Assembly (NCBI GenBank): GCA_024704765.1
Contig: JAKMXF010000302.1
Coordinates: 186,001 to 250,000, forward strand
Reading direction: 5' to 3'
DNA: 64,000 nt
From: Oopsacas minuta
Lineage: Eukaryota; Porifera; Hexactinellida; Lyssacinosida; Leucopsacidae
The notes under the pieces are model-generated. The model made no database searches. It saw nothing but the letters and a program-made list of their open reading frames with translations, and was not told the DNA's origin. Shown one piece after another: positions 1 to 10,581 of the stretch; position 1 is the stretch's first letter, and each line of letters opens with the position of its first letter. The position numbers and the translations under genes are program-made.

Positions 1-1311
1 GTTTTGTGAGAGAAGAGATAGGTCGTAACCTAGCTCATCTTGTTTACAATATGCATTCATTAGTTCTAAAGAAGGTAGCGATACATTATATACACCATTC
101 TCACAGTACAGAATGTATCTGTAAGCTGAATTAGGATCTGTTATAATGTATGGAGGATTAGTGAATATATTCACAGTATTTTTAGTTGACTTATCTTCAG
201 GATTTAAGTCTACAACCTCTAGAAGGAATATTATATCATCAGGTGATTTCTCAGGGAGAGAGGTTGATGTTTGTGTGGGAGGAGTATTGAGGTGTACACA
301 GTGATATAACTTCCCTGGTGCAGTTACAATTACAAAACTAGGAACAGCTGATCGTAAACAGGCTATTTTGCATGGTTCATCCTCGTAGGATTCTGGAGGT
401 GATGGGTGTATTGGTAACGCATCTGAGTATGTAATCCCATCTCCTCTACCCATATCGATCTGACTTAAGTCCATAGATATGAAGTGTACATCTCCATTCC
501 CTAATAGGAGATAGAGTGACAGCCATTGACCTCCTGGTGTCTTACCAGAGCTAGGTATAGTGAAGTCAAATGATACAGGTTCATCACCCATAGCGTGAGA
601 TAGGGATATCGTAGTGGAGATTCCGGAGTTTGGGTTAGGGTTCAAGTTGTACATGCTGAGAGGTTCTAGAGTGTCTGTGGGTGAGAAAATCCGCAGATAA
701 CCGTCAGAGCAAAGTGTGAAAATAAGCATCGCTGAGAGTTCCACAGGAGAAAAGTGCACTTCCTTGATGTCTACCTTCCTACCCCTTGGCTTATCAGTAT
801 ATACTTGAATTTGATTACAACGTATAGTGGTTGAGAGAGGCTTAGTTAGATGATGAGAATAGGTACGAGCATCATAGATAAACTTAGGTAGACTGAGGAG
901 ATAAGCAGAATCCTTAGAGACTAGAATACAGAGAGATCCGTCTGGGGATAGAATTAGTTGAATGATCGTGGTTTGAGGTTCTGGAGAGAGACGGAGTATA
1001 GGCCAGTTTGGAGGAGATAAGATGTCTATTGTGACTAGTGAGACTGCATTAATCTCACGCTTAGAAGGGAACCACAGTAATAGGATTCCTTTACAAGAAG
1101 CTGTGAGATTGAGTATAGATGGTGCACATTGACTTTCCGAAGTAGTTGGTAGTATCGAGTATTTGAGAGAATTAAATATTTCATGACTTGATAGCTTGTC
1201 AGTCCAAGAAGAGAAATCGGACTCTGAAATACTCGAACGAACAGAACGCTGGAACATATCTCCTGATGGAGTATTGAGGCTGTTAATAGGTGCAGTCAGA
1301 GAGTCAGACAT
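1..1311 (-). CDS. NUP88: Nucleoporin NUP88 homologue, N-terminal part (runs off left edge)
   Basis: An uninterrupted minus-strand frame of 437 codons starts at the ATG at 1311 and is still open at base 1. It corresponds to the N-terminal beta-propeller of NUP88, a subunit of the cytoplasmic-face NUP214 subcomplex of the nuclear pore, which works in mRNA and protein export. The recognisable stretch is near residues 335-370, where a hydrophobic strand ending in KLYHCVHL follows a DALPIHP segment; human NUP88 has LPMHP and LYHCV at the matching places. A TAG sits 3 nt before the ATG, so a 5' splice acceptor is possible. The start lies 102 bp downstream of the NAA38 stop on the same strand. The C-terminal coiled coil would lie outside the window. 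I am confident of the family because of collinear similarity, although the propeller is divergent. Confidence 0.82.
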   Translation of the reverse strand, partial: MSDSLTAPINSLNTPSGDMFQRSVRSSISESDFSSWTDKLSSHEIFNSLKYSILPTTSESQCAPSILNLTASCKGILLLWFPSKREINAVSLVTIDILSPPNWPILRLSPEPQTTIIQLILSPDGSLCILVSKDSAYLLSLPKFIYDARTYSHHLTKPLSTTIRCNQIQVYTDKPRGRKVDIKEVHFSPVELSAMLIFTLCSDGYLRIFSPTDTLEPLSMYNLNPNPNSGISTTISLSHAMGDEPVSFDFTIPSSGKTPGGQWLSLYLLLGNGDVHFISMDLSQIDMGRGDGITYSDALPIHPSPPESYEDEPCKIACLRSAVPSFVIVTAPGKLYHCVHLNTPPTQTSTSLPEKSPDDIIFLLEVVDLNPEDKSTKNTVNIFTNPPYIITDPNSAYRYILYCENGVYNVSLPSLELMNAYCKQDELGYDLSLLSQN

Positions 1312-1413
1312 AACCTATGAATATATCTAACAAATTTTAAAATTAGTTAATTAATATTTCGGTTCAGTTCTTAGTGAATACATTATTTTATTACTGAAAT
1401 AAATTTAATTCTT

Positions 1414-1749
1414 TTATTCTCTAATTACAAATACTTGATCTATATATCTTTCTGGGACTATAAGGATGGAATGTTTTCGTTTCTTTTTAGAATCTCCTAG
1501 CTGGTCTATACTCTGATACTCATCGCACTTCTCTAGAATTATGTTTAGAGCATTGTCTGTACAATGGAACTTCCCCTTCAATACCCTACCATCTTTAGCT
1601 AGTATAACCATCTTCTTGCTGAGTAGTGACCTTATGTAATCACGCCCTGTAAGTGGTTTAGAAATATGTTCTGTTTTATCATCTGTACTATTGGTGGTAG
1701 TAGTATCAGTGGTATTTGTCCCTACTATGTGCTCGTCTTGATTGCTCAT
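1414..1749 (-). CDS. NAA38: NAA38 (LSMD1), Sm-like auxiliary subunit of NatC N-terminal acetyltransferase
   Basis: This is a 111-residue protein with a Thr/Asn-rich disordered N-terminus (about 1-35) followed by an LSm fold (about 36-111). The Sm1 motif reads DGRVLKGKFHCTDNALNIIL and the Sm2 region is LIVPERYIDQVFV. NAA38 of the NatC complex is an LSm-fold protein that joins NAA30 and NAA35 to acetylate nascent chains starting Met-hydrophobic. Its 'CTD..NIIL' pattern differs from canonical Sm/LSm ring proteins, which favours NAA38 over LSM8. It is intronless. The start codon faces TLNRD1 90 bp away, so the two probably share a bidirectional promoter, and NUP88 follows 102 bp downstream on the same strand. 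Confidence 0.8.
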   Translation of the reverse strand: MSNQDEHIVGTNTTDTTTTNSTDDKTEHISKPLTGRDYIRSLLSKKMVILAKDGRVLKGKFHCTDNALNIILEKCDEYQSIDQLGDSKKKRKHSILIVPERYIDQVFVIRE

Positions 1750-1839
1750 TGCTAATTGTAAATAAAAATATACAAATTTAATAATACCTATCTTATATAT
1801 GTAAGTTATACGTTCATGAGCTATCTACAGTACAATTGA
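1750..1839. promoter_or_regulatory. Divergent promoter shared by NAA38 and TLNRD1
   Basis: Only 90 bp separate the two outward-facing start codons. The stretch is A+T-rich with ATATAT-like tracts and has no room for separate promoters. The assignment rests on geometry, not on a mapped start site. Confidence 0.5.
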
Positions 1840-2847
1840 ATGAGTATATACGAAGAGAGTGCTTTAGAGATCCAGCTTACAGCAGAACTCCTGCTACTGA
1901 GAGGAGGGAAGAGAGCAGAGCTTCTCGGGCCAGTAGCATCAGTATTCAGCTCTCTATCCAGGTGTCTGGACAGCGCTATAGCTAACAGCAAGACTCTACT
2001 CATTAGCATCCAATCTGTACTAGACTTCCTCAGATCTTCACATGTATCAGGATCATATAACAAACGAGAACAAGCTAGGATAGTAGACCTGTTGACTAGC
2101 TCAGCTATCTATCTCATAGAGCATTCAGCTCATGCTGCTTATCACGTGGGTGTACGCTCCTCTGGGAGTAAGCGCGCTGTCATGGGTGTTATTGATTTGT
2201 ATCGTATAAGTAAGGCTAGGTACCTTGTTAACAGATGTATACGTCAGCTGACAGAAGGAGAGACCAGTGAAGACGGAGTAGGGATACTAGCAACTGGAAT
2301 AAGCAGATGTGTAGCTGAAAATGTCTGTGTATTCGTTAGAACATGTTCTCGTGCTGCTGAACACGAGCTAGTGCCTTCAAATAAGCGAGAGCAGTTAGGT
2401 TTGCTAGCTCAATCTATACAGGCATGTTCTGCTTCATTCTTAACTTCACTCAAATCTCTATGCAGTGAGAAAGATGGTCATATTTGTATTCTATTCAGTA
2501 GACCGTTACTTGCGGCACTTGACACATGTATAGACTATCTGGTAGAAGCAGGAGATGTATTGTTAGGACAACCAGCTCAGCTGAGTGCAGAAGGACAAAA
2601 TATACAACTCAAGATCCTAGGCATAGCAATGTCAGTTGTTTCTGGTTGTGCGAAATTCTTGTCAACAGCCGCGAAACTTGAATCAAAGGAGGTTAAGGAC
2701 AATAGATGGCATCAGTTGTTGAAATGCCAAATCGCGGTTACTGACTCCTCAAACATGTTAACTTCCCTACTACAAGATCAAGCTCCTTCTCCAGCCAAGA
2801 ATATACAGCACAAATCTCAAAATTCTCAAATAAAAGCTCTCTACTAG
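1840..2847 (+). CDS. TLNRD1: Talin rod domain-containing protein 1 (TLNRD1)
   Basis: This intronless 335-residue protein is all-helical, close in length to vertebrate TLNRD1 (about 362). Several segments align collinearly with it: AELLLLRGGKRAELL near the N-terminus, EHSAHAAYHVGV (about 95), VIDLYRISKARYLV (about 117) and LSAEGQNIQLKILGIAMSVV (about 250). The last segment spans the linker between the nested four- and five-helix bundles. TLNRD1 is related to the talin R7-R8 module; it binds F-actin and localises to filopodia. The variable extreme C-terminus after about residue 310 is polar. The gene is convergent with imidazolonepropionase, with 115 bp between the stop codons. Confidence 0.88.
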   Translation: MSIYEESALEIQLTAELLLLRGGKRAELLGPVASVFSSLSRCLDSAIANSKTLLISIQSVLDFLRSSHVSGSYNKREQARIVDLLTSSAIYLIEHSAHAAYHVGVRSSGSKRAVMGVIDLYRISKARYLVNRCIRQLTEGETSEDGVGILATGISRCVAENVCVFVRTCSRAAEHELVPSNKREQLGLLAQSIQACSASFLTSLKSLCSEKDGHICILFSRPLLAALDTCIDYLVEAGDVLLGQPAQLSAEGQNIQLKILGIAMSVVSGCAKFLSTAAKLESKEVKDNRWHQLLKCQIAVTDSSNMLTSLLQDQAPSPAKNIQHKSQNSQIKALY

Positions 2848-2962
2848 CTTATTATAATATCTAATGGCAACTATATTTTCTTATAATAACTTTATATTAT
2901 TCTTATATTTGATATCAAATTTATTCTATAAATATATTTATTGGATATTTTATTTGTGTAAA

Positions 2963-4297
2963 CTAGAATTGATGTGTACTAGAGTTATTCGATTCGTATA
3001 CTACACATCCCCGTATAACGACAGTCTCAATCATAGAGTCAGTTTCACCGAACTGATATATGAGATGCTCCCATCTCTCTGCGGCTAGTATCAACAAATT
3101 CGCGTACTTTCCAGGCTCCAAACTTCCGTGTTTATCACTCTTCTTAAGCGCAGCTGCAGCATTAATAGTACTAGCAACTAATGCTTCCTCCATGCTCAAG
3201 TTCAATAGCACACATGCTAAATGCATAACCATAGGCATGTTCATGCAATAGGCATTAGGATTGAAATCACTTCCTAAAGCAATGGCTACTCCTTTCTCTA
3301 GCATGAGTCTAGCTGGTGGGCGCTTTAGACGCAGAATATAGGCAGTAGTTGGTAATAATATAGCTATAGTAGAAGATTTGGCAATTGCTTGTATTCCTTC
3401 AGGAGAAATCTCTTCTAAGTGACTAACGGCACATGAGTTAAGTTCTGCGGCTAATTCCGCGGAATTTGTCGGGTTAAGTTCATCTCCATGGAAATTTATA
3501 TTCAATCCTATATCAACACCAGCCTTTAGTATTTTTCTTGTTTCTACTATGTCAAATACTCCTTTCTCACAGAACACATCAATATTATCAATATTAAGTT
3601 CTCCTTTATAAATAAGCTCCTTTAGAGCTGGTATTTGGTTAGCGATTACGTCATTGCTTGCTTCTTGTAGTGACATTGATTTCGGTATTGTATGTGCTCC
3701 ACAGTAAGTGGAAGATATTTCAATTGGCTGAGCGGATTTCCCGCTTTCTATCACCTCCAGCATCTTAATCTCATTCTGGGTATCAAGTCCATATCCACTT
3801 TTAGCTTCTAGCAGAGTGGTACCATGACGTAGCATCTTTCTGAGTCTGTTCATGAACAGAGACAAGAGATAATCTTTGGTAGCTTCGTGTGTCTTATCTA
3901 CTGTATGGTGTATACCCCCTCCTTTCTCATGTACTTCTAGATAAGTAGCTCCCGCTAGCTTCATAGCAAACTCATGTACTCTGTCTCCTGCCCAGACTGG
4001 GTGTGTATGTGCATCTACTAATCCGGGAATTACACACTTACCCGTTGCATCAATATTTCTACGAAATGTAACGCCAGAGTACTTTATATCAGCATCTATA
4101 TCTAAGCAGACATCAGCTATTATACCTGCGTTATCGACTATTATAGAAACTCCACTGTTATCAGTTCTATCTACTACAGCAATATTCTTCATCTCAGAAC
4201 CTTTTAGCATCAGCTGTCTGTTTCTACATATCTGTACTACCTGTTTAGCGTTACGTATCCTAAGGAGATATTCTCCTGTCATCTTACTAGCGGCCAT
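2963..4297 (-). CDS. AMDHD1: Imidazolonepropionase (AMDHD1), histidine catabolism
   Basis: This intronless 444-residue amidohydrolase converts 4-imidazolone-5-propanoate to N-formimino-L-glutamate, the third step of histidine breakdown. The metal-binding HxH lies in VDAHTHPVWAGDR (about 95-107). The substrate/metal region FHGDELNP (about 268-275) and the LGSDFNPNA loop near residue 342 are intact, so the enzyme should be active. Length matches animal AMDHD1 (about 426). No other histidine-degradation gene is nearby. It lies 131 bp downstream of the WDR46 stop on the same strand and converges with TLNRD1. The ATG at 4297 is the first in-frame Met and gives a family-typical N-terminus. Confidence 0.92.
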   Translation of the reverse strand: MAASKMTGEYLLRIRNAKQVVQICRNRQLMLKGSEMKNIAVVDRTDNSGVSIIVDNAGIIADVCLDIDADIKYSGVTFRRNIDATGKCVIPGLVDAHTHPVWAGDRVHEFAMKLAGATYLEVHEKGGGIHHTVDKTHEATKDYLLSLFMNRLRKMLRHGTTLLEAKSGYGLDTQNEIKMLEVIESGKSAQPIEISSTYCGAHTIPKSMSLQEASNDVIANQIPALKELIYKGELNIDNIDVFCEKGVFDIVETRKILKAGVDIGLNINFHGDELNPTNSAELAAELNSCAVSHLEEISPEGIQAIAKSSTIAILLPTTAYILRLKRPPARLMLEKGVAIALGSDFNPNAYCMNMPMVMHLACVLLNLSMEEALVASTINAAAALKKSDKHGSLEPGKYANLLILAAERWEHLIYQFGETDSMIETVVIRGCVVYESNNSSTHQF

Positions 4298-4428
4298 TAA
4301 AATGATTTGCTCGCCTCTAATGCAGTGCTACTGTGTGAATATCTAATTTTGTTATAAAGTCTGTAGTAGATATTTTATAATTTTACTGAAATGATCGATA
4401 ATATAGCCTAAAAATATGTTAATTGAAT

Positions 4429-7400
4429 CTATTTGAACCTGTCTAGTACTGAATAGTTCCCTTCTAAGATCCGTTTCTTTTTTAGGATTGCGTTTTTTCT
4501 TGCTTCTTTCTGTTTCTTGAAAGATATTTCTTGTTTTTTCGCTCTCTTCTCCATCGTGTTTATCTGTTTTAATGCTCCTGACTTTCCTCTCTTCCTAAAG
4601 TCGGCTCTTTTTGCGGTTTTTACCGCCTCTTCTTCTTTCTGTTTCAACATTACCAGTTCCTCTTGAGTCATATCAGCTATATTTTTAATACTATCAGCTT
4701 TTAAAGAGATCAATTCAGACTGAATCTTTTCTAACAACATTTTAACTTCATGCTCTCTTCTCTGTGACTTTGTCTGATAAGGATTAGCTTCTAAAGAATC
4801 TATATTAGGTTCTGCTGATCCAGGAATAAGTATACTAGAAAACCCAGCACCATGTCCAATACCTAGAACATCTTCATACGGACAGAACTCTATGGAGTTT
4901 ATTACGTCATCACAGTAGTGCTTCATGAATGGTGTATGTAAATCCTTGGAGAATGGTTCATGATATGTAACTATCTAATGGATAATATTATAATACATAT
5001 ACGTAATAATACGAGCATATTACTAGTTACCTTCCTGCCAGAACCAATTGCCAGTATATTCCTCTGGCTCAAACACATTGTAGTTGCAGGAGAGAATGTT
5101 TTAATCTCTCCTAAACTCTTGTAAGTTCTCACATCCCATATACGGACCTTAGAATCTACACCCCCAGTTATCATGTACTGTCCATCACTATCTATCACCA
5201 TTGATTTGATAGGTCCTCTATGACATAGCATCTTAACCAATGGTTCAGGTGTATTAGGACTCCATAGGGTAACAGTACCGTTAGAATGTCCTACATGGAC
5301 TATCCCGTTGTGAGTATTATGAGTCAAACAGTGTGTACGACCTAAACGTGTACAGATGCTAGCTATCTGTTCTCCAGTAGAAGTATCCGTGTACTGTAGG
5401 AACCCTCTCTTATTGACAGATACGAGCAGAAAATGGTAAGGAAGGAAGTCTAATCCACACACCTGATGGTGTGTCTTTAAACAATGTAGTTCTATGCCTT
5501 GTTTATCATAGATGTATACATATCTAGATAAACATACAAATTAATAAATTATTATACAAACTTGGAATATAGATGCTGTGCCTAAGAATCGCGGTCAGAC
5601 GCAGACTAGTGAGCTCATTACGAGCTCATTACCGTGCTGTGAGTACTACTTCCTCATTGCTGTCTACTCAGAAGAATAAACACGTATATAGTGAGGTTGT
5701 AGAGGGTGGAGTTCTGGTGATACGTATGGATACACAGGGGAGTAAAGTTAACACGTTATCACCGGAGTTCAGTAGCGAACTTATAGCCGAAATGGAGACA
5801 GGTTTGAGACGAGATGACGTCAATTCTGCGGTTCTTATCAGCTCAAAACCTGGTACCTTTATAGCAGGAGCAGACATAGCCTGGCTAGATCAAGCGAGTA
5901 GTCATGAAGAAATGAAAGAAATTTCACAGGGTGGACAAACAATGATTCAATCAATGGAGAGCAGTCATAAACCAGTTATAGCTGCTATAAACGGATCATG
6001 TTTAGGAGGTGGATTAGAGGTAGCACTCGGTTGTCACTACAGAATAGCAATGAATGAGTCTAAAACTAAATTAGGACTCCCTGAAGTTATGTTAGGCCTA
6101 CTACCCGGTGCTGGGGGTACACAGAGACTGCCTAGGCTGATCGGACTACAAGAAGCTTTACCTCTGCTACTGACTGGTAAACAGGTAAGATGACGTCATT
6201 AAATCTATAGTAATTAGTTATTATACATTATTTGTTTAGTTGAAAGCTGATAAGGCAAAAAGAATCGGTCTAGTAGATCAGCTGATACAGCCAATAGGTG
6301 CTGGTATCACAGATGCTACACAGAATAACATCAATTACTTAGAAACCGTTGCTATACAAACAGCCAAGAATTTAGCCTCAGGGAAACAGAAGCTACCAGA
6401 GAGAACTAAGTCTTGGATGAGTATGAAAGGATTAATGTTTAATTTGATAACACATACTAAATACGGTCGTAACTATGCATTGGATCAAGGTAGGAAGATG
6501 GTTATGAAACAAACACAGGGTGTGTATCCTGCTCCGCTAAAGATATTAGACGTCACTAAAGTAGGTTTAGAGAAGGGAGGAGTAGAGGGGTACGATGCTG
6601 AATCTGATGGGTTCGCTACCTTGGGAATGACACCACATTCCAAAGCACTGAAAAGTATATTTTTCGCACAAACTGAGAGTAAGAAGAATCGTTTTGGACC
6701 TCCGAAGAAATCCGCAAAAAATATCGCGGTTTTAGGTGCTGGTCTAATGGGAGCAGGGATAGCTCAAGTGAGTATCGATAAAGCTATGAAAGTGATATTA
6801 AAAGATACAAATACTCAAGGCATAACTCGCGGTTATCAGCAGATATATAAGGGTATGAATCAGCGAACAAAGAGAAGGTCTATCACAAGTTTTCAGCGAG
6901 ATCAAATAATGTCAAATTTGGCTACACAAACAGATTACAGTCAATTCAACGGTATGGACATGATAATAGAAGCTGTATTTGAAGATATAAATCTTAAACA
7001 TATTGTACTCAAGGAGTGTGAAGCTAACACATCAGCTGATTGTATATTCGCTAGTAACACCTCAGCTCTTCCTATTACAGAGATAGCTGCAATCAGTAGT
7101 AGACCTGAAAATGTAGTAGGTATGCATTACTTCAGTCCTGTAGATAAAATGCCCTTATTGGAGATAATAACCACAAAGAAAACTTCAAAGGAAGCTGCCT
7201 CAATGGCAGTAGACGTAGGACTAAGACAAGGTAAGACTGTTATCGTGGTTGGAGATGGACCGGGTTTCTATACAACTAGGATATTAGCTCCTATGTTAGC
7301 GGAGTGTCTCTCTCTATTTCAGGAGGGTGTAAACCCTCATGATCTTGACAACTATACTAAATCCTTTGGCTGGCCAGTTGGCATGGCAACACTAGCAGAT

Positions 7401-9863
7401 GAGGTAGGCATAGACGTAGCTTATCACGTGTCTAAGGATATGTTGAAAAGATTTGGGCCTAGAATAGGAGGAGCAGACATAGGACTGCTAGAAGCACTCT
7501 TTAATGCTGGATATCTAGGTAGGAAGGCTGGTAAGGGAGTATATGTATATTCTGATAAGAGTAAAGATAGGAAAATTAATGAAGGAGCTGAAGCTATACT
7601 GAAGCAGTTCAGCAGACAGACTAAAGGTAGTATTGAAAAGGAAGAAGTGCAGTGGAGAATTGCTTCCAGATTCATTAACGAGGCTATTTATACCCTCCAG
7701 GAGGAGATCCTCAGCTCCCCTACTGATGGAGATCTAGGCGCTATTTTCGGACTTGGTTTTCCGCCGTTCCACGGAGGTCCATTCAGATTTATTGACACAA
7801 TTGGAGCTAACAAATTTCTAACCAAGATGATGACCTTTAGAGATGTATACGGTGAACAATTTGAACCAGCTCCACTGCTGGTAGATATGGCTAAGAACAA
7901 CAAGAGATTCCATCCAAACTGATCCGTTGTCAAGCATGACAGATACATATCTATGTGATAGTCAATTATTTAGGTTAGGACAGGAATGTTTATCGATATA
8001 TTATTAGCTAATTAAACTCTACTACATTCTTGGCATCTATATTTTACGGGTAAGCACGTATATACCTGATAACAAGTAATAATAATTATACCACGTCAAC
8101 AATAATGAATGAGATTTCTTTTACTGAATTAGTGTCTAAGTCGAAATCTATAATAAATTACCCTACAAATATAATGATATAACTTACAAACTATATTCTC
8201 ATTATTAACCATTAACTTAACACAACTTCATTAAAATCCAGAATTTACTGACTTCCATTCCAACAATCTTATTAGAGTTTTTCAACGTATAATATTTGCA
8301 ATAATCATCAATAATGTCAATTAAGAGATTTATATCAAATCAATCCCGGAATATTCATCATTCTAGAAATGCGCAAACACAAAATAAACAAGATATAAGC
8401 GTCAACTCTAAAATACCCAGTGAAGGAAAACAGAATCGCTACCATCTCTATATGTCATACGCCTGTCCTTTTGCTCACAGAGCAATGCTTGTACGATCTT
8501 TGAAAGGCCTAGATAAGGTTATATCAGCTTCTGCACTGTGGGTAGATAATGAGAGTCGTTATATATTCTCTGGTAATCCAGATGAAGGTTCCATCGACCC
8601 ATATAATAAGAAGAAGACTCTAATGGATGTTTATAAGATGAATAAATTCAAAAGTAAAGCTACAGTACCAGCTCTATTCGATATTAATTCTAACAGAATC
8701 ATTAACAACAAAAGTGCAGAGATAATGCGTATGTTCAATTCTTCATTTAACGAATTCGCAGAATATCCTAATCATGATTTCTACCCCTGTAATCTTAGGA
8801 AGACGATAGATTCAACTAGCGAATGGATACACAGAGATATCAACAAGGGGGTTTATTCGGTGGGAGCTGCTATAAGACAGATAATATATGATAAACAAGT
8901 TGGCAAAGTATTTGAAGCGTTAGATAAGGCAGAAGAAATATTGTCTAAACAGAGATATATGTGTGGGGATATATTAACTGAAGCTGATTTGAAGTTATTC
9001 CCTAGCCTGATACGATTTGATTCCATCTACTACACGTTATTTTATTGCAACAAGAAAATGTTGAGAGAATATGAACATTTATCTGGCTATATGAGGGAGA
9101 TATACCAAATACCAGGAGTTGAAAGTACGGTTAGCACGGAGCATATCAAGGCAATCTATATGAAGTATCGTAAAGATAATAATCCCAGGAGAATTATACC
9201 AATTGGACCTACAGTTGATTTACACTCTCCCCATGGGAGAGACCATATTTAGGGAAGAAAAATGTTGTAACAATAAATGTATTATCATTCTTAACCATTT
9301 AATTAAATAACTTACTTTTTCTGTGCAACTGCAAACATGTTTTCATTGTGTAAGTACTGAACATCTCTTACAGTCTCCTTCAGTTGAAACTCACAGGTCA
9401 GTTTCTTAGACATCCAATCAATGGAGGCTATGTGTCCTCTGTTACCCCCTATCAAGAGGTAACGACCTGAACGTGAATAGTTTATATTATAAGGTCCGAG
9501 TTTAGGTAGTGTTAACTCGAATCTCTTACTAGCACTGATAAGATCAGATTGCTGTAGTATATCTTCTTGCGTTAGTCGTAGCGTTTTAGACTTTTCTATT
9601 TTCTCTAATTCTTCACTCGCTTTAACATGTGTATCAATATACCCAGCGGTTTCTGGAAGATGTGATTGGTAAAGATCCACCTCTTTGTCAACAGGTTTTG
9701 TCTTCTTGTGTACTTGCTTTGTTTGTTTGTAGTATTTTTTCGGTGTTTTCTTGTTGATTGATTTGTTTGCATTAAAATACCGTTGTTCTCCAAATTTGTA
9801 ACTTTTGCTTCTTTGTGATATTTTTTTCACATATTTCTGTTTCTTTTTGGTTTCTCTAGACAT
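4429..9863 (-). CDS. WDR46: WDR46 (UTP7/BING4), SSU-processome WD-repeat protein; host of two nested genes
   Basis: Three coding exons, given in transcript order, are 9863-9316, 5523-5031 and 4974-4429, which make a 528-residue protein. The first junction joins AVAQKK to [16 protein letters not shown] in phase, a hallmark WDR46 segment, using a GTAAGT donor at 9315 and a TCTAG acceptor at 5524. The second intron is 56 bp (4975-5030) and joins GSGRK to IVTYHEPF. The N-terminus is Lys-rich (nucleolar type), the WD propeller covers about 130-400, and the C-terminal BING4CT domain shows [16 protein letters not shown] and [18 protein letters not shown]46 scaffolds the small-subunit processome for 18S rRNA maturation. 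The first intron is 3,792 bp and contains HADHA and a GS-HQR-like gene on the opposite strand. I chose the ATG at 9863; the frame upstream offers no other ATG. Confidence 0.9.
5573..7922 (+). CDS. HADHA: Mitochondrial trifunctional enzyme alpha subunit (HADHA)
   Basis: Two exons (5573-6184 and 6240-7922, 55-bp intron, phase 0) encode 764 residues, matching human HADHA (763). It catalyses the 2-enoyl-CoA hydratase and L-3-hydroxyacyl-CoA dehydrogenase steps of long-chain beta-oxidation with the HADHB subunit on the inner mitochondrial membrane. The Arg-rich N-terminus is a plausible transit peptide. The hydratase half has the oxyanion [13 protein letters not shown] and the catalytic glutamates in GGGLEVAL and GLPEVMLG. 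The dehydrogenase half has the NAD-binding [12 protein letters not shown] and the catalytic His in VGMHYFSPV. The gene lies wholly inside the WDR46 intron, antisense, with its ATG only 49 bp from the WDR46 exon boundary. Its promoter must therefore overlap WDR46 coding sequence or splice signals. Confidence 0.96.
7923..8313. other. Spacer between two nested genes (within WDR46 intron)
   Basis: These 391 bp of A+T-rich sequence hold the HADHA 3' end and the promoter of the next gene. I see no coding frame or RNA gene. Confidence 0.5.
8314..9252 (+). CDS. Glutathionyl-hydroquinone reductase-like (Xi-class GST) protein
   Basis: This intronless 312-residue protein has the layout of S-glutathionyl-(chloro)hydroquinone reductases (YqjG/ECM4). 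The thioredoxin-fold N-half has [15 protein letters not shown] with the catalytic Cys near residue 51; bacterial and fungal enzymes usually read CPWAHR, so Trp is replaced by Phe. The helical C-half has [20 protein letters not shown] and a Tyr-rich [13 protein letters not shown] segment, and the tail is the family-type [13 protein letters not shown]. Such enzymes reduce glutathionyl-hydroquinones and are best known from bacteria, fungi and plants, so presence in an animal is unusual. The first 40 residues are basic and polar and could be an organelle-targeting extension. The gene lies inside the WDR46 intron, antisense to its host, ending 63 bp from the host's first-exon boundary. Confidence 0.85.
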   Translation: MSIKRFISNQSRNIHHSRNAQTQNKQDISVNSKIPSEGKQNRYHLYMSYACPFAHRAMLVRSLKGLDKVISASALWVDNESRYIFSGNPDEGSIDPYNKKKTLMDVYKMNKFKSKATVPALFDINSNRIINNKSAEIMRMFNSSFNEFAEYPNHDFYPCNLRKTIDSTSEWIHRDINKGVYSVGAAIRQIIYDKQVGKVFEALDKAEEILSKQRYMCGDILTEADLKLFPSLIRFDSIYYTLFYCNKKMLREYEHLSGYMREIYQIPGVESTVSTEHIKAIYMKYRKDNNPRRIIPIGPTVDLHSPHGRDHI

Positions 9864-10581
9864 GTTGACTAAATATTTCAAAAATCACAAAAAATTAATT
9901 CATATTCCGTTGCATCTTATTATCACGGGTTTTGATATATGAAAAGTCTTTCTAATATTATTCTCCGTTATACAAACATACAAGCGTTTCTATAAATTAC
10001 ATTCACAATGTATTGAGTGCATTATTTTGCTTCAGAAGAGGAGTACAGATTTTTCAATTTTGCCAAATCAAGATACACACATTACTGAGGTTGTATTCTT
10101 TTAAATTAGTTTGTTATGACCTAATTAACACAGTGATAGTTCTAATTAATGATTAATTAGAATGTCGATGTAATCGCCAGAACTGTCCTCGAAACTCGTC
10201 TAATATGGTTAGATTTCCAACGAAATCAATAAATTTTACGCATCTCAGAAAGGAAATAAATATTACAATATTCACTGTATGATTTAATGATAAATTTGTA
10301 CATACATATATGGAAATGTACTAACTAGAACTATACTAATTCAAACATATGCAACATAGAATTGTATAGAAATATTTTCTATAGCGTAAACAGGGTGTAG
10401 AAGCCCAATGAGCTTAAGTAAAAAGGGAAAAAGAACTGTTTAAAAGTCTGTAATACATAAAATATAGTTACACGCATACCAATAAGAAGATAAAATATTT
10501 AGACATGAATACAAAATAGGATAAATCAATGAATACGGGCTTAATCTTAGTGATATAAATTTAAAACAACCAAAAACAAAA
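9864..10581. other. Intergenic: WDR46 promoter and myotubularin 3' flank
   Basis: About 0.7 kb of A+T-rich sequence. It should hold the WDR46 5' region and the 3' untranslated region of the myotubularin gene. No further gene, repeat array or tRNA was recognised. Confidence 0.5.

Noticed and set aside
9312-9881. A separate small WD-repeat gene at 9.3-9.9 kb
   Set aside because: It ends at a GTAAGT donor and its last residues join in phase to the WDR46 piece at 5.5 kb, so it is exon 1 of WDR46.
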